Source: Paraburkholderia phenazinium | GTDB taxonomy: Bacteria; Pseudomonadota; Gammaproteobacteria; Burkholderiales; Burkholderiaceae | NCBI RefSeq assembly: GCF_900141745.1 | Contig: NZ_FSRM01000001.1 | Span: 1,922,001 to 1,986,000 of the forward strand | DNA length: 64,000 nucleotides | Reading direction: 5' to 3' | Shown here: one piece after another, positions 40,577 to 49,014 of the stretch | How positions within the stretch are numbered: position 1 is the first letter of the stretch | Layout: each line of letters begins with the position of its first letter | Position numbers and translations under genes: made by a program | The notes under the pieces: model-generated | Database searches by the model: none | The model's input: only the letters and a program-made list of their open reading frames with translations | What the model was told of the DNA's origin: nothing

Positions 40577-41428
40577 ATGGCGATCGACTCTTCCACTTCT
40601 CCCGTCTGGTTCATCACTGGCTGTTCGACCGGTTTCGGTCGGGAAATTGCACAGGCTGTACTCGCGCGTGGCTGGCGTGCTGTCGTCACTGCGCGCGCTC
40701 CTGATACGGTCGCCGATCTGGCGAGCGCACATCCCGAACACGCTCTGTCACTCAAACTTGATGTGACCTCGCCCGAGGGCGTGACCGCAGCCGTTGCGCA
40801 GGCGAAGGCTGCATTTGGCCGCATCGATGTGCTCGTGAACAATGCAGGCTATGGTTATCTGTCAGCGGTTGAAGAAGGTGAAGATGACGAAGTACGCGCC
40901 ATGTTCGAGGTGAATTTTTTTGGCGCAGTCAGTACGATCAAAGCCGTATTGCCTTTGATGCGGGAGCAGCGAGCGGGACACATCGTCAATATCACCTCGG
41001 TTGGAGGACTGGTCGGTAATCCGGGCAGCGGTTATTACGCCGCTACCAAGTTCGCGCTGGAGGGGCTTGGAGAAGCCCTCGCGCGTGAGACTGCCGAGCT
41101 AGGCATCAAAGTGACAACGGTCGAGCCGGGGCCGTTCCGGACCGACTGGGCGGGGCGGTCGCTCAAGCAGACGCGCCGGTCGATCGACGCGTACGCATCC
41201 ATCGCGGGGAAGCGCCGCGCGCAAGTGGCGGCGGATAGCGGGCGGCAACCGGGAGATCCCGCACGTGCCGCACAGGCGATCATCGCCGCCGTCGAAGCAA
41301 AGGTGCCGCCATCGAATCTTGTTTTGGGCAAACCCGGGTTGGAAGCAGTCCGAACGAAACTGGGCAGGCTGCAGAACGATTTGAATAACTGGGAAGCCAC
41401 GACTATCGGCGCGGATTTTCCTGACTGA
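40577..41428 (+). CDS. Short-chain dehydrogenase/reductase
   Basis: 283-residue SDR with TGCSTGFGREIAQAVLARGW, NNAGYGYLSAVEEG, NITSVGG and YYAATK. The 49 in-frame codons before ATG 40577 have no family match; GAGGA precedes this ATG. Substrate unknown; the FGR and GYG patterns place it in the same SDR subgroup as the gene at 36688. Confidence 0.87.
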   Translation: MAIDSSTSPVWFITGCSTGFGREIAQAVLARGWRAVVTARAPDTVADLASAHPEHALSLKLDVTSPEGVTAAVAQAKAAFGRIDVLVNNAGYGYLSAVEEGEDDEVRAMFEVNFFGAVSTIKAVLPLMREQRAGHIVNITSVGGLVGNPGSGYYAATKFALEGLGEALARETAELGIKVTTVEPGPFRTDWAGRSLKQTRRSIDAYASIAGKRRAQVAADSGRQPGDPARAAQAIIAAVEAKVPPSNLVLGKPGLEAVRTKLGRLQNDLNNWEATTIGADFPD

Positions 41429-41695
41429 TGTCGCGCACGGTATCGCGATGTGCTTTTCTCACGCCCGTGTCCTGCAGAGTGCGTAGTAGAAGTTTTACAT
41501 CGTCCCTGGTATCTAGCGGTCATGTCGCCTTGGCCGCCAGTTATCACGGTCTCCTGACATTCAATTGCGCATGCTGGCCGCGTGAGCGCCTTCGCGTGGA
41601 TTCCGGTCGCGCGGCACGGTGCTTGCTGCATTCATAGTCAAGCAGGCGGCGACCGTCTGCGTCTATATTCCAGCCCAATCAAGGAGGGACGGATC
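41429..41695. other. Intergenic, nothing recognised
   Basis: 267 bases between the SDR gene and the secreted-protein gene. A strong AAGGAGGGA ribosome site closes it. No convincing promoter, hairpin or open frame was seen. Confidence 0.4.
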
Positions 41696-42028
41696 ATGAA
41701 TAAGGCAACCAGCACATTAATCGCGGCCGTGGCCGCACTCACGCTGTCGGGCGGCGCTTATGCACAGGCGGCCGGAGGCTCGAGCGGTGGCGGTACGTCG
41801 GGCAGCACCGCTAGCCCTGCGAATCAGGTGAACCAGATGAATAATTCAACCAGCGGCTACGGCACGCCGGGCGTCAACAATTCGGACAGCGGCATGGCCG
41901 CCGGTGCGCCGAACTCGGGCCTGCCGAATGGTACAAATGGCAACTCGACGTCTGGCATCAGCGCTCCCAAGACCAATAACACGCTGGCGACCCCGAGCGT
42001 AGTGTCGCCGGCTGCAGGGCAACAGTAA
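41696..42028 (+). CDS. Small secreted Asn/Ser/Gly-rich protein
   Basis: 110 residues. A clear signal peptide (ATSTLIAAVAALTLSGGAYA, cleavage after AYA) precedes a mature chain of about 85 residues made of Gly, Ser, Asn, Thr and Pro (for example NQMNNSTSGYGTPGVNNSDS) with no Cys and hardly any charged residues. Probably disordered and periplasmic or secreted. No family recognised, though proteins of this kind are frequent in Burkholderia. AAGGAGGGA lies just before ATG 41696; an intrinsic terminator follows. Confidence 0.75.
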   Translation: MNKATSTLIAAVAALTLSGGAYAQAAGGSSGGGTSGSTASPANQVNQMNNSTSGYGTPGVNNSDSGMAAGAPNSGLPNGTNGNSTSGISAPKTNNTLATPSVVSPAAGQQ

Positions 42029-42108
42029 AAACTAAGGATGGCAAACTAACTGCACGAGATCTGTAGATCTGAAGTGCGGGTTCTTAATTTTCCACAGTAG
42101 TAAGAAAG

Positions 42109-42137
42109 GCCGCTGCCCTCAAGGACAGCGGCTTTTT
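42109..42137 (+). terminator. Intrinsic terminator after the secreted-protein gene
   Basis: GCCGCTG (42109-42115) pairs with CAGCGGC (42126-42132) around a ten-base loop, followed by TTTTT. Confidence 0.88.
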
Positions 42138-42223
42138 GTTTTTCCATTGGCACTTCGTGGCGGCTTGCGGCGCGCCAATCGTACAGATACCCCTACCCCC
42201 TATGCTACACTTGCGGCTATTAC

Positions 42224-42240
42224 ATACCCCACTGGGGTAT
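42224..42240. promoter_or_regulatory. Operator candidate for DmeR
   Basis: ATACCCCACTGGGGTAT: two seven-base arms ATACCCC and GGGGTAT around ACT, 14 bases before the regulator's start. G/C tracts bounded by TA are the hallmark of CsoR/RcnR-family operators. A second, imperfect half-site-like run (TACCCCTACCCCCTA) lies at 42188-42202. Confidence 0.72.
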
Positions 42241-42254
42241 TCGGAGGGCGCACG

Positions 42255-42530
42255 GTGAGTCACACAATCCAGGAAAAACAGAAGCTTCTTAATAGGGTCC
42301 GCCGCATCAAGGGACAGGTTGAAGCCATCGAGCGGGCGCTCGAGGGAGAGCACGGTTGCTCCGACGTGCTGCAACGGATCACGAGTTGTCGAGGAGCGAT
42401 GAACGGTCTGCTGGCGGTTGTACTGGAAGACCACATCAGGAACCACCTTGTCGACGCCGAAAACGGCGAGGAGGGTGGCGCCAGCGCAACGGAACAACTC
42501 ATCGAAGTTGTTCATAGCTATTTCAAGTAG
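42255..42530 (+). CDS. dmeR: RcnR/CsoR-family metal-sensing repressor, DmeR type
   Basis: 91-residue all-helical repressor of the DUF156 family. His3, Cys35, His60 and His64 are all present at exactly the positions used by E. coli RcnR to bind Ni(II)/Co(II), so this is a nickel/cobalt rather than a copper sensor. Metal binding should release DNA. GTG 42255 has a CGGAGGG site. The efflux gene follows after eight bases, so one operator controls both. The name follows the dmeR-dmeF pair known from rhizobia. Confidence 0.88.
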   Translation: MSHTIQEKQKLLNRVRRIKGQVEAIERALEGEHGCSDVLQRITSCRGAMNGLLAVVLEDHIRNHLVDAENGEEGGASATEQLIEVVHSYFK

Positions 42531-42538
42531 AGTTAAAG

Positions 42539-43828
42539 ATGAGCGATTTCAAAGACGCTGCATTCGGCGCAGGACATGACCACATCTTTCTGGGCGCCGG
42601 TCACGAAAAGAACGAGCGCAAGACGTGGGCCGTGATTGCACTATGCAGCGCGATGATGCTGATTGAAATTGTCGGCGGCAGTATGTTTGGGTCGTTGGCG
42701 CTCGTCGCCGACGGTCTGCATATGTCGACGCATGCCGGCGCGATGTTGATTGCAGCGCTTGCGTACACCTACGCGCGTAAGCATGCCAGCGACACCCGCT
42801 TCGTGTTCGGCACCGGCAAACTTGGTGACCTCGCAGGGTTCACGAGTGCCATCGTGCTCGCGATGATCGCGGTGCTGATTGGCTACGAGGCGGTCTCGCG
42901 CTTTCTGTCACCGGTATCCATTCATTTCGGTGAAGCCATTCCCATCGCGGTGGTCGGCCTGCTTGTCAATCTGGCGAGCGTGTGGCTGCTGAGCGGCGGC
43001 GATCACGGACATAGCCACGGTCATAGCCATGGACACGGCCATGGGCATGGTCATGGTCATGATGACCACGCCCACGAAACGGAAGTGAAGACGATTTTCG
43101 CCTCATCCGGCGTGTTTGCCGTTTCCATCTTTGAGGACGGCGTGCCACCCGTTTTCCGCATTGCGCCAGCGACGGACGGTTCGCGGCTGCATGCCTCTGC
43201 CGTTTCAGTTACGACGGTGCGGCCCGATGGGACAGAGCAGGTATTCGCGATGGCGGACCGTGGCGGGTATCTGGAATCGATGGAAGATATTCCTGAGCCG
43301 CACGCCTTCAGGGTCATCGTGAGAATGCCGGACAGCGAGCACGAAGTCGAATTCGAAGAACATGAATCCCACGACGACGAGCATGAAGCAGCGACGCGCG
43401 ACCATAACATCAGGTCCGCCTATATCCATGTGATGGCGGATGCGGCGGTCTCAGTGCTAGCTATCATCGGTCTCGTACTGGCACGCGCATTTGGCTGGCT
43501 CTGGATGGACCCACTCGCCGGTGTCATCGGCGCGCTGGTGATTGCAAACTGGTCGTACGGCCTGATGCGCGACACGGGTGCGATCCTGCTCGACATGAAC
43601 CCCGACCGGCGCATGGCGGAGAACGTGCGTCACGCGATCGAGGACCGCGGCGACAAGGTGGTCGACCTGCATATATGGCGGGTCGGCCCCGGTCACATGA
43701 GCGCCGTGGTGTCAGTGGCAACGGATGAAACCCAGCGAGACTCGCGCTTCTATCATGCGGTGCTCAGACGCTTCAAGGGGCTGTCTCACGTCACTGTTGA
43801 GGTTCAACCGTTACAGGCGGCGGCCTGA
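42539..43828 (+). CDS. dmeF: Cation-diffusion-facilitator Ni/Co efflux protein, DmeF type
   Basis: 429 residues. Six membrane helices of a CDF exporter: metal site residues in DGLHMSTH (about 59-66) and YIHVMADA (about 297-304). Between helices 4 and 5 lie a His-rich loop (HGHSHGHSHGHGHGHGHGHD) and then an inserted soluble segment of about 90 residues (VFAVSIFEDGVPPVFRIAP onward) before a second acidic His cluster (EHESHDDEHE). A cytoplasmic C-terminal domain (about 350-429) is typical for dimerisation. Exports divalent cobalt/nickel using proton exchange. Eight bases after dmeR. Confidence 0.9.
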   Translation: MSDFKDAAFGAGHDHIFLGAGHEKNERKTWAVIALCSAMMLIEIVGGSMFGSLALVADGLHMSTHAGAMLIAALAYTYARKHASDTRFVFGTGKLGDLAGFTSAIVLAMIAVLIGYEAVSRFLSPVSIHFGEAIPIAVVGLLVNLASVWLLSGGDHGHSHGHSHGHGHGHGHGHDDHAHETEVKTIFASSGVFAVSIFEDGVPPVFRIAPATDGSRLHASAVSVTTVRPDGTEQVFAMADRGGYLESMEDIPEPHAFRVIVRMPDSEHEVEFEEHESHDDEHEAATRDHNIRSAYIHVMADAAVSVLAIIGLVLARAFGWLWMDPLAGVIGALVIANWSYGLMRDTGAILLDMNPDRRMAENVRHAIEDRGDKVVDLHIWRVGPGHMSAVVSVATDETQRDSRFYHAVLRRFKGLSHVTVEVQPLQAAA

Positions 43829-43875
43829 CAGCGGGCAGTCAAGTCACCAGCGCCGACTGAGGGTGACATCGAAGA

Positions 43876-43962
43876 ATCGAAGAGCCTTTGACGGCGCTCG
43901 CGGAGCTTCAGGCGAAACGCTTGATTCGTAACATTGGGCTGAGCAATGTGACCGCACAGCAA
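43876..43962 (+). pseudogene. Aldo/keto reductase gene fragment
   Basis: Read in the frame of TTG 43888, these 29 codons give IEEPLTALAELQAKRLIR, then NIGLSNVTAQQ, the well-known internal segment of aldo/keto reductases that follows the catalytic His region. Nothing before (a stop lies at 43864-43866) or after it continues the family, so only a scrap of the gene remains. It is in frame with the acetyltransferase downstream, which could mislead start calling. Confidence 0.8.
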
Positions 43963-44010
43963 CCGTCCTCCGCCGACCGCCAGCTCGACAGCAAAGAAGG
44001 AAACTCACCA

Positions 44011-44568
44011 ATGCCAAATGACGACCGCGCCAAACTGATTCCCAGAAGAACTCCAGAATCAGCGGCCATGTCAGCAAACGTCAAACGAGCGATGGCGATC
44101 ACCGCGACGCTCAACCGTTTGACGTTCAACGATGCCGACGAAGTCCGGGCCTTGTTCAGCGATCTCATCGGCAAGAAGGTGGACGAAAGTTTCATATTGA
44201 TCCCTCCGTTCTACACAACCGGCGGGGTCGATATCAATGTCGGGCGCAATGTCTTCATCAATCAGAATTGCACTTTCTATGACCTTGGCGGACTCGACAT
44301 CGCCGACGATGTGATGATTGGGCCGAATGTGAGCATCATCACGTCTGGCCATCCCATTGAACCTTCCCGGCGGCGCGCCGGCGTAATCGCAAAGCCCATC
44401 GTGATTGAGAAAAACGTCTGGATCGCCGCCGGCGCGACCATCATCGGTGGCGTAACGGTAGGCGAGAACTCGGTGGTTGCTGCAGGGTCAGTCGTTACGA
44501 GGGACGTCCCCCCGAATACGCTCGTAGGTGGAAATCCGGCGAGGGTCATTCGTTCGATTGCTGACTGA
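44011..44568 (+). CDS. Maltose/galactoside O-acetyltransferase-like hexapeptide protein
   Basis: 185 residues. Left-handed beta-helix repeats are plain: VDINVGRNVFINQNCTFYDL, IADDVMIGPNVSIIT, IVIEKNVWIAAGATI then GGVTVGENSVVAAGSVV. HPIEPSRR includes the catalytic His. Transfers acetyl from acetyl-CoA to a sugar or other small hydroxyl compound. ATG 44011 has an AAGGA site; earlier in-frame codons belong to the aldo/keto reductase fragment. Confidence 0.88.
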   Translation: MPNDDRAKLIPRRTPESAAMSANVKRAMAITATLNRLTFNDADEVRALFSDLIGKKVDESFILIPPFYTTGGVDINVGRNVFINQNCTFYDLGGLDIADDVMIGPNVSIITSGHPIEPSRRRAGVIAKPIVIEKNVWIAAGATIIGGVTVGENSVVAAGSVVTRDVPPNTLVGGNPARVIRSIAD

Positions 44569-44990
44569 GGAGCGTCTGCAAAAGGTCGATTCGGGTGTCA
44601 GGAAATCCTTCAGGGATCGGCGAGAAAACCTGGCAGTGCGCGATAGTGCAGACTGGCCGAACGAATCGACGTTCGCGCGACTGCTGCGTCTATTACATAT
44701 TGCTTGCGTCATGTAATCAGCGCAAAGCGCCAATCGGCGCTGCCCAACCTGTTTCCAAACTATGTCGCAGAACCAAGTATTGTGCTGCCGGCCGCAGACT
44801 TCGCTGGTGCCCGTGATCATTTTGTGAACGTGTGTGCGCTCGCAAACGTAGTAACGGACTGCAAAGTGCATTAATTGCGGCAGGTTCCGGCGGGGTCCGG
44901 AAAAAGCGGCTCACCTCGGGGGCGGGTGCCTGCCGTGCGCTCGATTCCCGTACACCATAATTCCAACAAGCAGGCGATTCGTAAACCAAT
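44569..44990. other. Intergenic of about 420 bases
   Basis: No supported gene. A perfect seven-base inverted repeat (ATTACAT at 44692-44698, ATGTAAT at 44711-44717, 12-base spacer) and a small hairpin (AGCGCC 44726-44731, GGCGCT 44736-44741) are the only structure noticed. Neighbouring gene scraps suggest this may be eroded sequence. Confidence 0.4.
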
Positions 44991-45710
44991 ATGCTCCGTC
45001 AATTCATCAACGGCTTTGACTCGGCGATACTGACCTTCCTGACGCACGGTGCGATGCACTCAGCGACTTACGGTCATGCGGTCAGTCACGTTGCGGACTT
45101 CTATCTGTTCAAAGGCGTGCTGCCATTAGCCATGCTGTGTGCCGTCTGGTTCGACACAAGCGAGCGCCGGCAGTGGCAACGGGAAATGGTCATCGCCACC
45201 GTCCTGAGCGGTGTGCTGGCACTTTTCATTGGCAGGGTTCTGGCGCACTATTTGCCCTTCCGCCAGAGACCGCTCTACGACAGCAGCCTGCTCCTGACGT
45301 TTCCAATAGCCGCCACTCCGGAGGCAGTTCTTCGGACCTGGAGTTCGTTTCCGAGCGACCATGCGATGCTGTGGTCTGCCGTCGCGATCGGCATCTTTCT
45401 CGTCTCCAGATGGATGGGCGTGCTTGCGCTTCTGCAATGTGTCTTTCTTATCTGTCTTCCGCGCGTTTATCTGGGCCTGCATTATCCGAGCGATGTTCTG
45501 GCCGGAATTCTCCTTGGCGTTAGCGTTACGTGTGTTGTAACGCGAAAACCGATCATGGAGCGATTTGCGCCGGCCATCGTTCGACTCATCGATAGGTATC
45601 CAAACTTTTCGTATGCGGGCTTGTTTGTCATCTTGTTTGAGCTTGCGACCACGTTCGACGAGCCGCGGGAGCTTGCGCAATCCATCTTTCGACATGTGCT
45701 TCACGGATAA
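44991..45710 (+). CDS. PAP2-family membrane phosphatase
   Basis: 239 residues, six hydrophobic segments. The three phosphatase motifs appear in order: FRQRP (variant of KX6RP), SSFPSDHA (variant of PSGH, Gly replaced by Asp), RVYLGLHYPSD. Probably a lipid or undecaprenyl-pyrophosphate phosphatase acting outside the membrane. The Asp in place of Gly in motif 2 also occurs in BcrC-type members. Convergent with the periplasmic-binding-protein gene. Confidence 0.85.
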   Translation: MLRQFINGFDSAILTFLTHGAMHSATYGHAVSHVADFYLFKGVLPLAMLCAVWFDTSERRQWQREMVIATVLSGVLALFIGRVLAHYLPFRQRPLYDSSLLLTFPIAATPEAVLRTWSSFPSDHAMLWSAVAIGIFLVSRWMGVLALLQCVFLICLPRVYLGLHYPSDVLAGILLGVSVTCVVTRKPIMERFAPAIVRLIDRYPNFSYAGLFVILFELATTFDEPRELAQSIFRHVLHG

Positions 45711-45768
45711 CGCTGTATCACCCGCGTCCAGGATAGTTAGCGCTTCAACCGCAGCTTCCGGCGAATAA

Positions 45769-46950
45769 TTACTTCGCCGCGACGGTCGAGTTACCGAGTT
45801 CAGCCCACTGCCCATTACGCACCACGAGGTCAATGCTCTTGACGCCGGCAATCCGACGCGTATTCGGATCGAAGTTCGCCTTGCCGAACACGACGCTCGG
45901 CACGTCGTGCAGTTTCGGCAGCGCATCCCTCACGCCTTTACGATCGAGGCCCCCCGTGCGCAGCGCGTAGGCCGCAATGATGGTGGCGTCATACGCGAAC
46001 GCATTGAACGCATCCGGTTCGCGATGATATTTCGCCTCGAAGCCGTGCACAAAGCGCTGCACCTCAGGGCGCGGATCGCCGGGGAAAAAGTTGGTATTGG
46101 TCGCTACTCCGTTCACCGCGTCGCCGCCCAGTTCGAGGAATTTCGGCGAGTACACCGAACCCGCAGCCACCACCGGCAGGTGGATGCCGCTCTCGCGCGC
46201 CTGCCGCACGATCTGCGCGCCGTCGGCGTAATAGGAGATCAGCACGAGCCCGTCCGGATGCGCGCCGTTCACGCGCACGAGCGTGGCGCGGAAGTCCTTG
46301 TCGGTCGTCTGATAGCCTTCTGCCGCGACCACCTGAACGCCACGCGAGGCCGCAGCCTTGACGAACACATCCTTGCTTGCACGGCCCCAATCGGTGTTCT
46401 GGTACAGCACCGCGACGTGATGGAGGCCTTCTTTCGCGGCGAGATCCGCGATCAACGGCTGCGCGTCGGCCTGGCTGACCGATGGACTCCAGATGAAGTC
46501 TCCGCCCTTGGTAAAGTCCGGATGCGAATTCGTGAAACCGAGCTGGACGAGACCGGCGCGCTGATAAATCGGCGATGCCGCCATCGAAGCGGGGCTGGAG
46601 AAATCACCGAGTTCGATCAGGATCCGCGGATCGGAGACGAACTTTTGCGCGATCGTCACGGCTTGCCGTGGGTCGCTTTGGCTGTCTTCGAAGACGTATT
46701 GCAGCGGATGACCGTTGATGCCGCCATCCGCGTTGATTTCGTCCAGCGCGAGGTCGAAGCCGGCTTTCCATTGGGCGCCGTACTGGGCATTGGGCCCCGT
46801 CAGCGGTCCGCTCACGCCGAAGTACACCGGCGTACCGGTTGCGCTGCCCGCTGACGCGAGCGGCGCGTGCAAAACGCCAATGGCGAGGGTGGAAGCTGCA
46901 AGCCAGCGCAGCAGTTGACGGCGCGAGCCGCTCGTACGCAACAGGTTCAT
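45769..46950 (-). CDS. ABC importer periplasmic binding protein, Leu/Ile/Val type
   Basis: 393 residues. Signal peptide (RRQLLRWLAASTLAIGVLHA, then PLASA cleavage) and a type I periplasmic-binding fold (VYFGVSGPLTGPNAQYG, YQNTDWGRASKDVF, FNAFAYDATIIAAYAL). It would deliver ligand to the fused permease encoded divergently 230 bases away. GGAGAG precedes ATG 46950. Ligand may be a branched-chain amino acid, urea, an amide or an aromatic acid; cannot be told here. Confidence 0.88.
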   Translation of the reverse strand: MNLLRTSGSRRQLLRWLAASTLAIGVLHAPLASAGSATGTPVYFGVSGPLTGPNAQYGAQWKAGFDLALDEINADGGINGHPLQYVFEDSQSDPRQAVTIAQKFVSDPRILIELGDFSSPASMAASPIYQRAGLVQLGFTNSHPDFTKGGDFIWSPSVSQADAQPLIADLAAKEGLHHVAVLYQNTDWGRASKDVFVKAAASRGVQVVAAEGYQTTDKDFRATLVRVNGAHPDGLVLISYYADGAQIVRQARESGIHLPVVAAGSVYSPKFLELGGDAVNGVATNTNFFPGDPRPEVQRFVHGFEAKYHREPDAFNAFAYDATIIAAYALRTGGLDRKGVRDALPKLHDVPSVVFGKANFDPNTRRIAGVKSIDLVVRNGQWAELGNSTVAAK

Positions 46951-47016
46951 GAGAACATCTCTCCGCAAGTTCGAGGCAAAACAACGAGTCTGCGATGCGG
47001 GCGGCGTGGACTCAAC

Positions 47017-47099
47017 GAATCGATTCAGATATCGATATTCGCGCCGCAGCGTAGGCGCATAAGTATTTCAGACCAAAAAGAATAAGCATTCGCGCGAAT
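47017..47099. promoter_or_regulatory. Palindromes in the divergent liv promoter region
   Basis: Three perfect palindromes lie in the 229-base spacer: GAATCGATTC (47017-47026), ATATCGATAT (47029-47038) and ATTCGCGCGAAT (47088-47099). They may be regulator sites for the importer genes. No dedicated regulator is encoded next to them. Confidence 0.35.
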
Positions 47100-47179
47100 C
47101 TTGGTTGGCGGGTTTTTTTCCTCGTGTTTAGATGGACGGTTTGCGGCCCGCTGCGTCACGAAAGGGGAATGAAATCGCT

Positions 47180-49003
47180 ATGGGCGCGTGGCTCGAATAC
47201 ACCATCAACGGACTGATCGTCGGCAACATCTATGCGTTGCTGGCGGTGGGGCTCGCGCTGATCTTCGGTGTCTCCCATCTGATCAACTTCGCCCACGGCT
47301 CGGTGTACATGATCGGGGCGTTCGTCGGCTGGTTCTGCCTGACGAGGCTGGCGTTGCCGTTACCGGTTGCGTTCGCGGCGACGATCGCGGCCTGCGCGCT
47401 GCTCGGCATTGCGATCGAGCGCATCGGCCTGCGGCCGCTGCAGGGCGCGGCGCGCATTGCGCCGCTGCTCGCTACGATCGGCATCAGTTTCGTGCTCGAC
47501 CAGCTCGCGCAACTGGTGTTCGGCCCCGATCCCCGCCCTGTACCGGCTGCGTTGCCGAACTGGACGGTTGTGATAGGCGGCGCGACGATCGGCTCACTGG
47601 ACGTGCTGATTGCGCTGATCGGCGGCGGCGCGGCATGCGTACTCTACGCGTTTCTGCGCTACACGCGGCTCGGCTGGGCGGTGCGCGCCACCGCGCAGGA
47701 TCGCGACGCGGCGCAGCAGATGGGCGTCGACGTGAACGCCGTGAACCGCACGGTGTTTGCCATCGCCTGTGCGCTCGGCGGCCTGAGCGGCCTGCTCGTC
47801 GGTATGTACTACAACAGCATCGACCCTTCGATGGGTTTCCAGGCGACGCTCAAGGGTGTCGTCGCCCTGCTGATCGGCGGCCTCGGCAATGTGCCCGGCG
47901 CGATCGCGGGCAGCCTGCTGCTGGGCCTCGTCGAGAGTTACGGTGTCGCCATGTTCGGCACGAGCTACCGCGATCTGTTCGCCTTCGTACTGCTGCTCGC
48001 GTTTCTGGTCTGGCGCCCGAATGGTCTGTTCAGCTCGAACCGCCGGCTGCCGCCCGAGCCGCTTACGGGCACCTTCCTGTCGAACCGGCTGGCGCTGAAG
48101 CTGCCGCGATCAGTGCTCATCGTGCTGGTGCTGGCGGCGTTTGCGCTGCCGTTCGTGGCGCCGTCGGCCTATGTGCTGCAGACGCTTACCAACGGCTGGA
48201 TCTACGGCCTGCTCGCGCTGAGCCTGACGCTGGTGGCGGGCACGGTCGGGCAGATCTCGCTCGGACACGCGGCGCTGCTACTGATCGGCGCCTATGCGTC
48301 GGGCTTGCTGTCGGTCGATCTCGGCTGGTCGCCGGCGGTGACGATTCCGCTCGCGGGCGCCTTGACCGCGGTGCTGGGTACATTGCTCGTGTACCCGTCG
48401 TTCCGCCTGCGCGGGCACTACGTATCGATCGCGACGCTCGGCATCGGCGAGATCGTCGGTCTCGTGGTGCTGAACTGGGACAGCCTGACGCGTGGTCCGA
48501 TCGGCGTCTCCGGCATCCCGCCGCTGTCGCTATTCGGCTGGGCACTCGACGACGCACGCTCTGCCTACTGGTTCACGCTGACGATTCTGGTTGGCTTCGC
48601 ACTGGTTCAGGTCCGTCTGCTGCATTCGCATCTGGGGCGCACGTGGCGGGCCATCCGCGAGGATGACGTCGCGGCGCGCGCCTACGGCATCCGGCCGAAT
48701 CGCTACAAGGCGATGGCGTTCGCCTTTGGCGGTCTCGCTGCCGGTGTCGCGGGTGCGATCGCCGCGCATCAGTACAGCTACATCAACTATCAGACCTTCG
48801 ATTCGCAGGTGTCGATCCTCGCGCTGACGATGGTGATTCTCGGCGGCCTGGGCAACGTGATCGGCGCGATTGCCGGTGCAGCGGCGCTCATCGGGCTACC
48901 CGAACTGTTCCGCTTTGCCGCCGAGTACCGGATGCTGGTCTACGGCATCGTTCTGCTGTTGCTAGTCCGCTTCAGGCCGCAGGGCCTGTTCGGCACCGTG
49001 TGA
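47180..49003 (+). CDS. Fused LivH-LivM branched-chain-type ABC permease
   Basis: 607 residues joining the two normally separate permeases. Residues 1 to about 290 are LivH-like ([20 protein letters not shown] to [13 protein letters not shown]); about 310-607 are LivM-like ([37 protein letters not shown] as coupling helix, ending [12 protein letters not shown]). A single chain would form both halves of the channel. ATG 47180 follows an AAAGGGG; an upstream ATG at 47132 adds non-family residues. The ATPase gene starts 12 bases after the stop. Confidence 0.9.
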   Translation: MGAWLEYTINGLIVGNIYALLAVGLALIFGVSHLINFAHGSVYMIGAFVGWFCLTRLALPLPVAFAATIAACALLGIAIERIGLRPLQGAARIAPLLATIGISFVLDQLAQLVFGPDPRPVPAALPNWTVVIGGATIGSLDVLIALIGGGAACVLYAFLRYTRLGWAVRATAQDRDAAQQMGVDVNAVNRTVFAIACALGGLSGLLVGMYYNSIDPSMGFQATLKGVVALLIGGLGNVPGAIAGSLLLGLVESYGVAMFGTSYRDLFAFVLLLAFLVWRPNGLFSSNRRLPPEPLTGTFLSNRLALKLPRSVLIVLVLAAFALPFVAPSAYVLQTLTNGWIYGLLALSLTLVAGTVGQISLGHAALLLIGAYASGLLSVDLGWSPAVTIPLAGALTAVLGTLLVYPSFRLRGHYVSIATLGIGEIVGLVVLNWDSLTRGPIGVSGIPPLSLFGWALDDARSAYWFTLTILVGFALVQVRLLHSHLGRTWRAIREDDVAARAYGIRPNRYKAMAFAFGGLAAGVAGAIAAHQYSYINYQTFDSQVSILALTMVILGGLGNVIGAIAGAAALIGLPELFRFAAEYRMLVYGIVLLLLVRFRPQGLFGTV

Positions 49004-49014
49004 TGGAGGCGGCG

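Noticed and set aside
43000..43065. Repeats of CATGG/CACGG pattern suggesting a CRISPR-like or VNTR array
   Set aside because: These are codons of the His-Gly loop in DmeF; irregular spacing and in-frame coding explain them.
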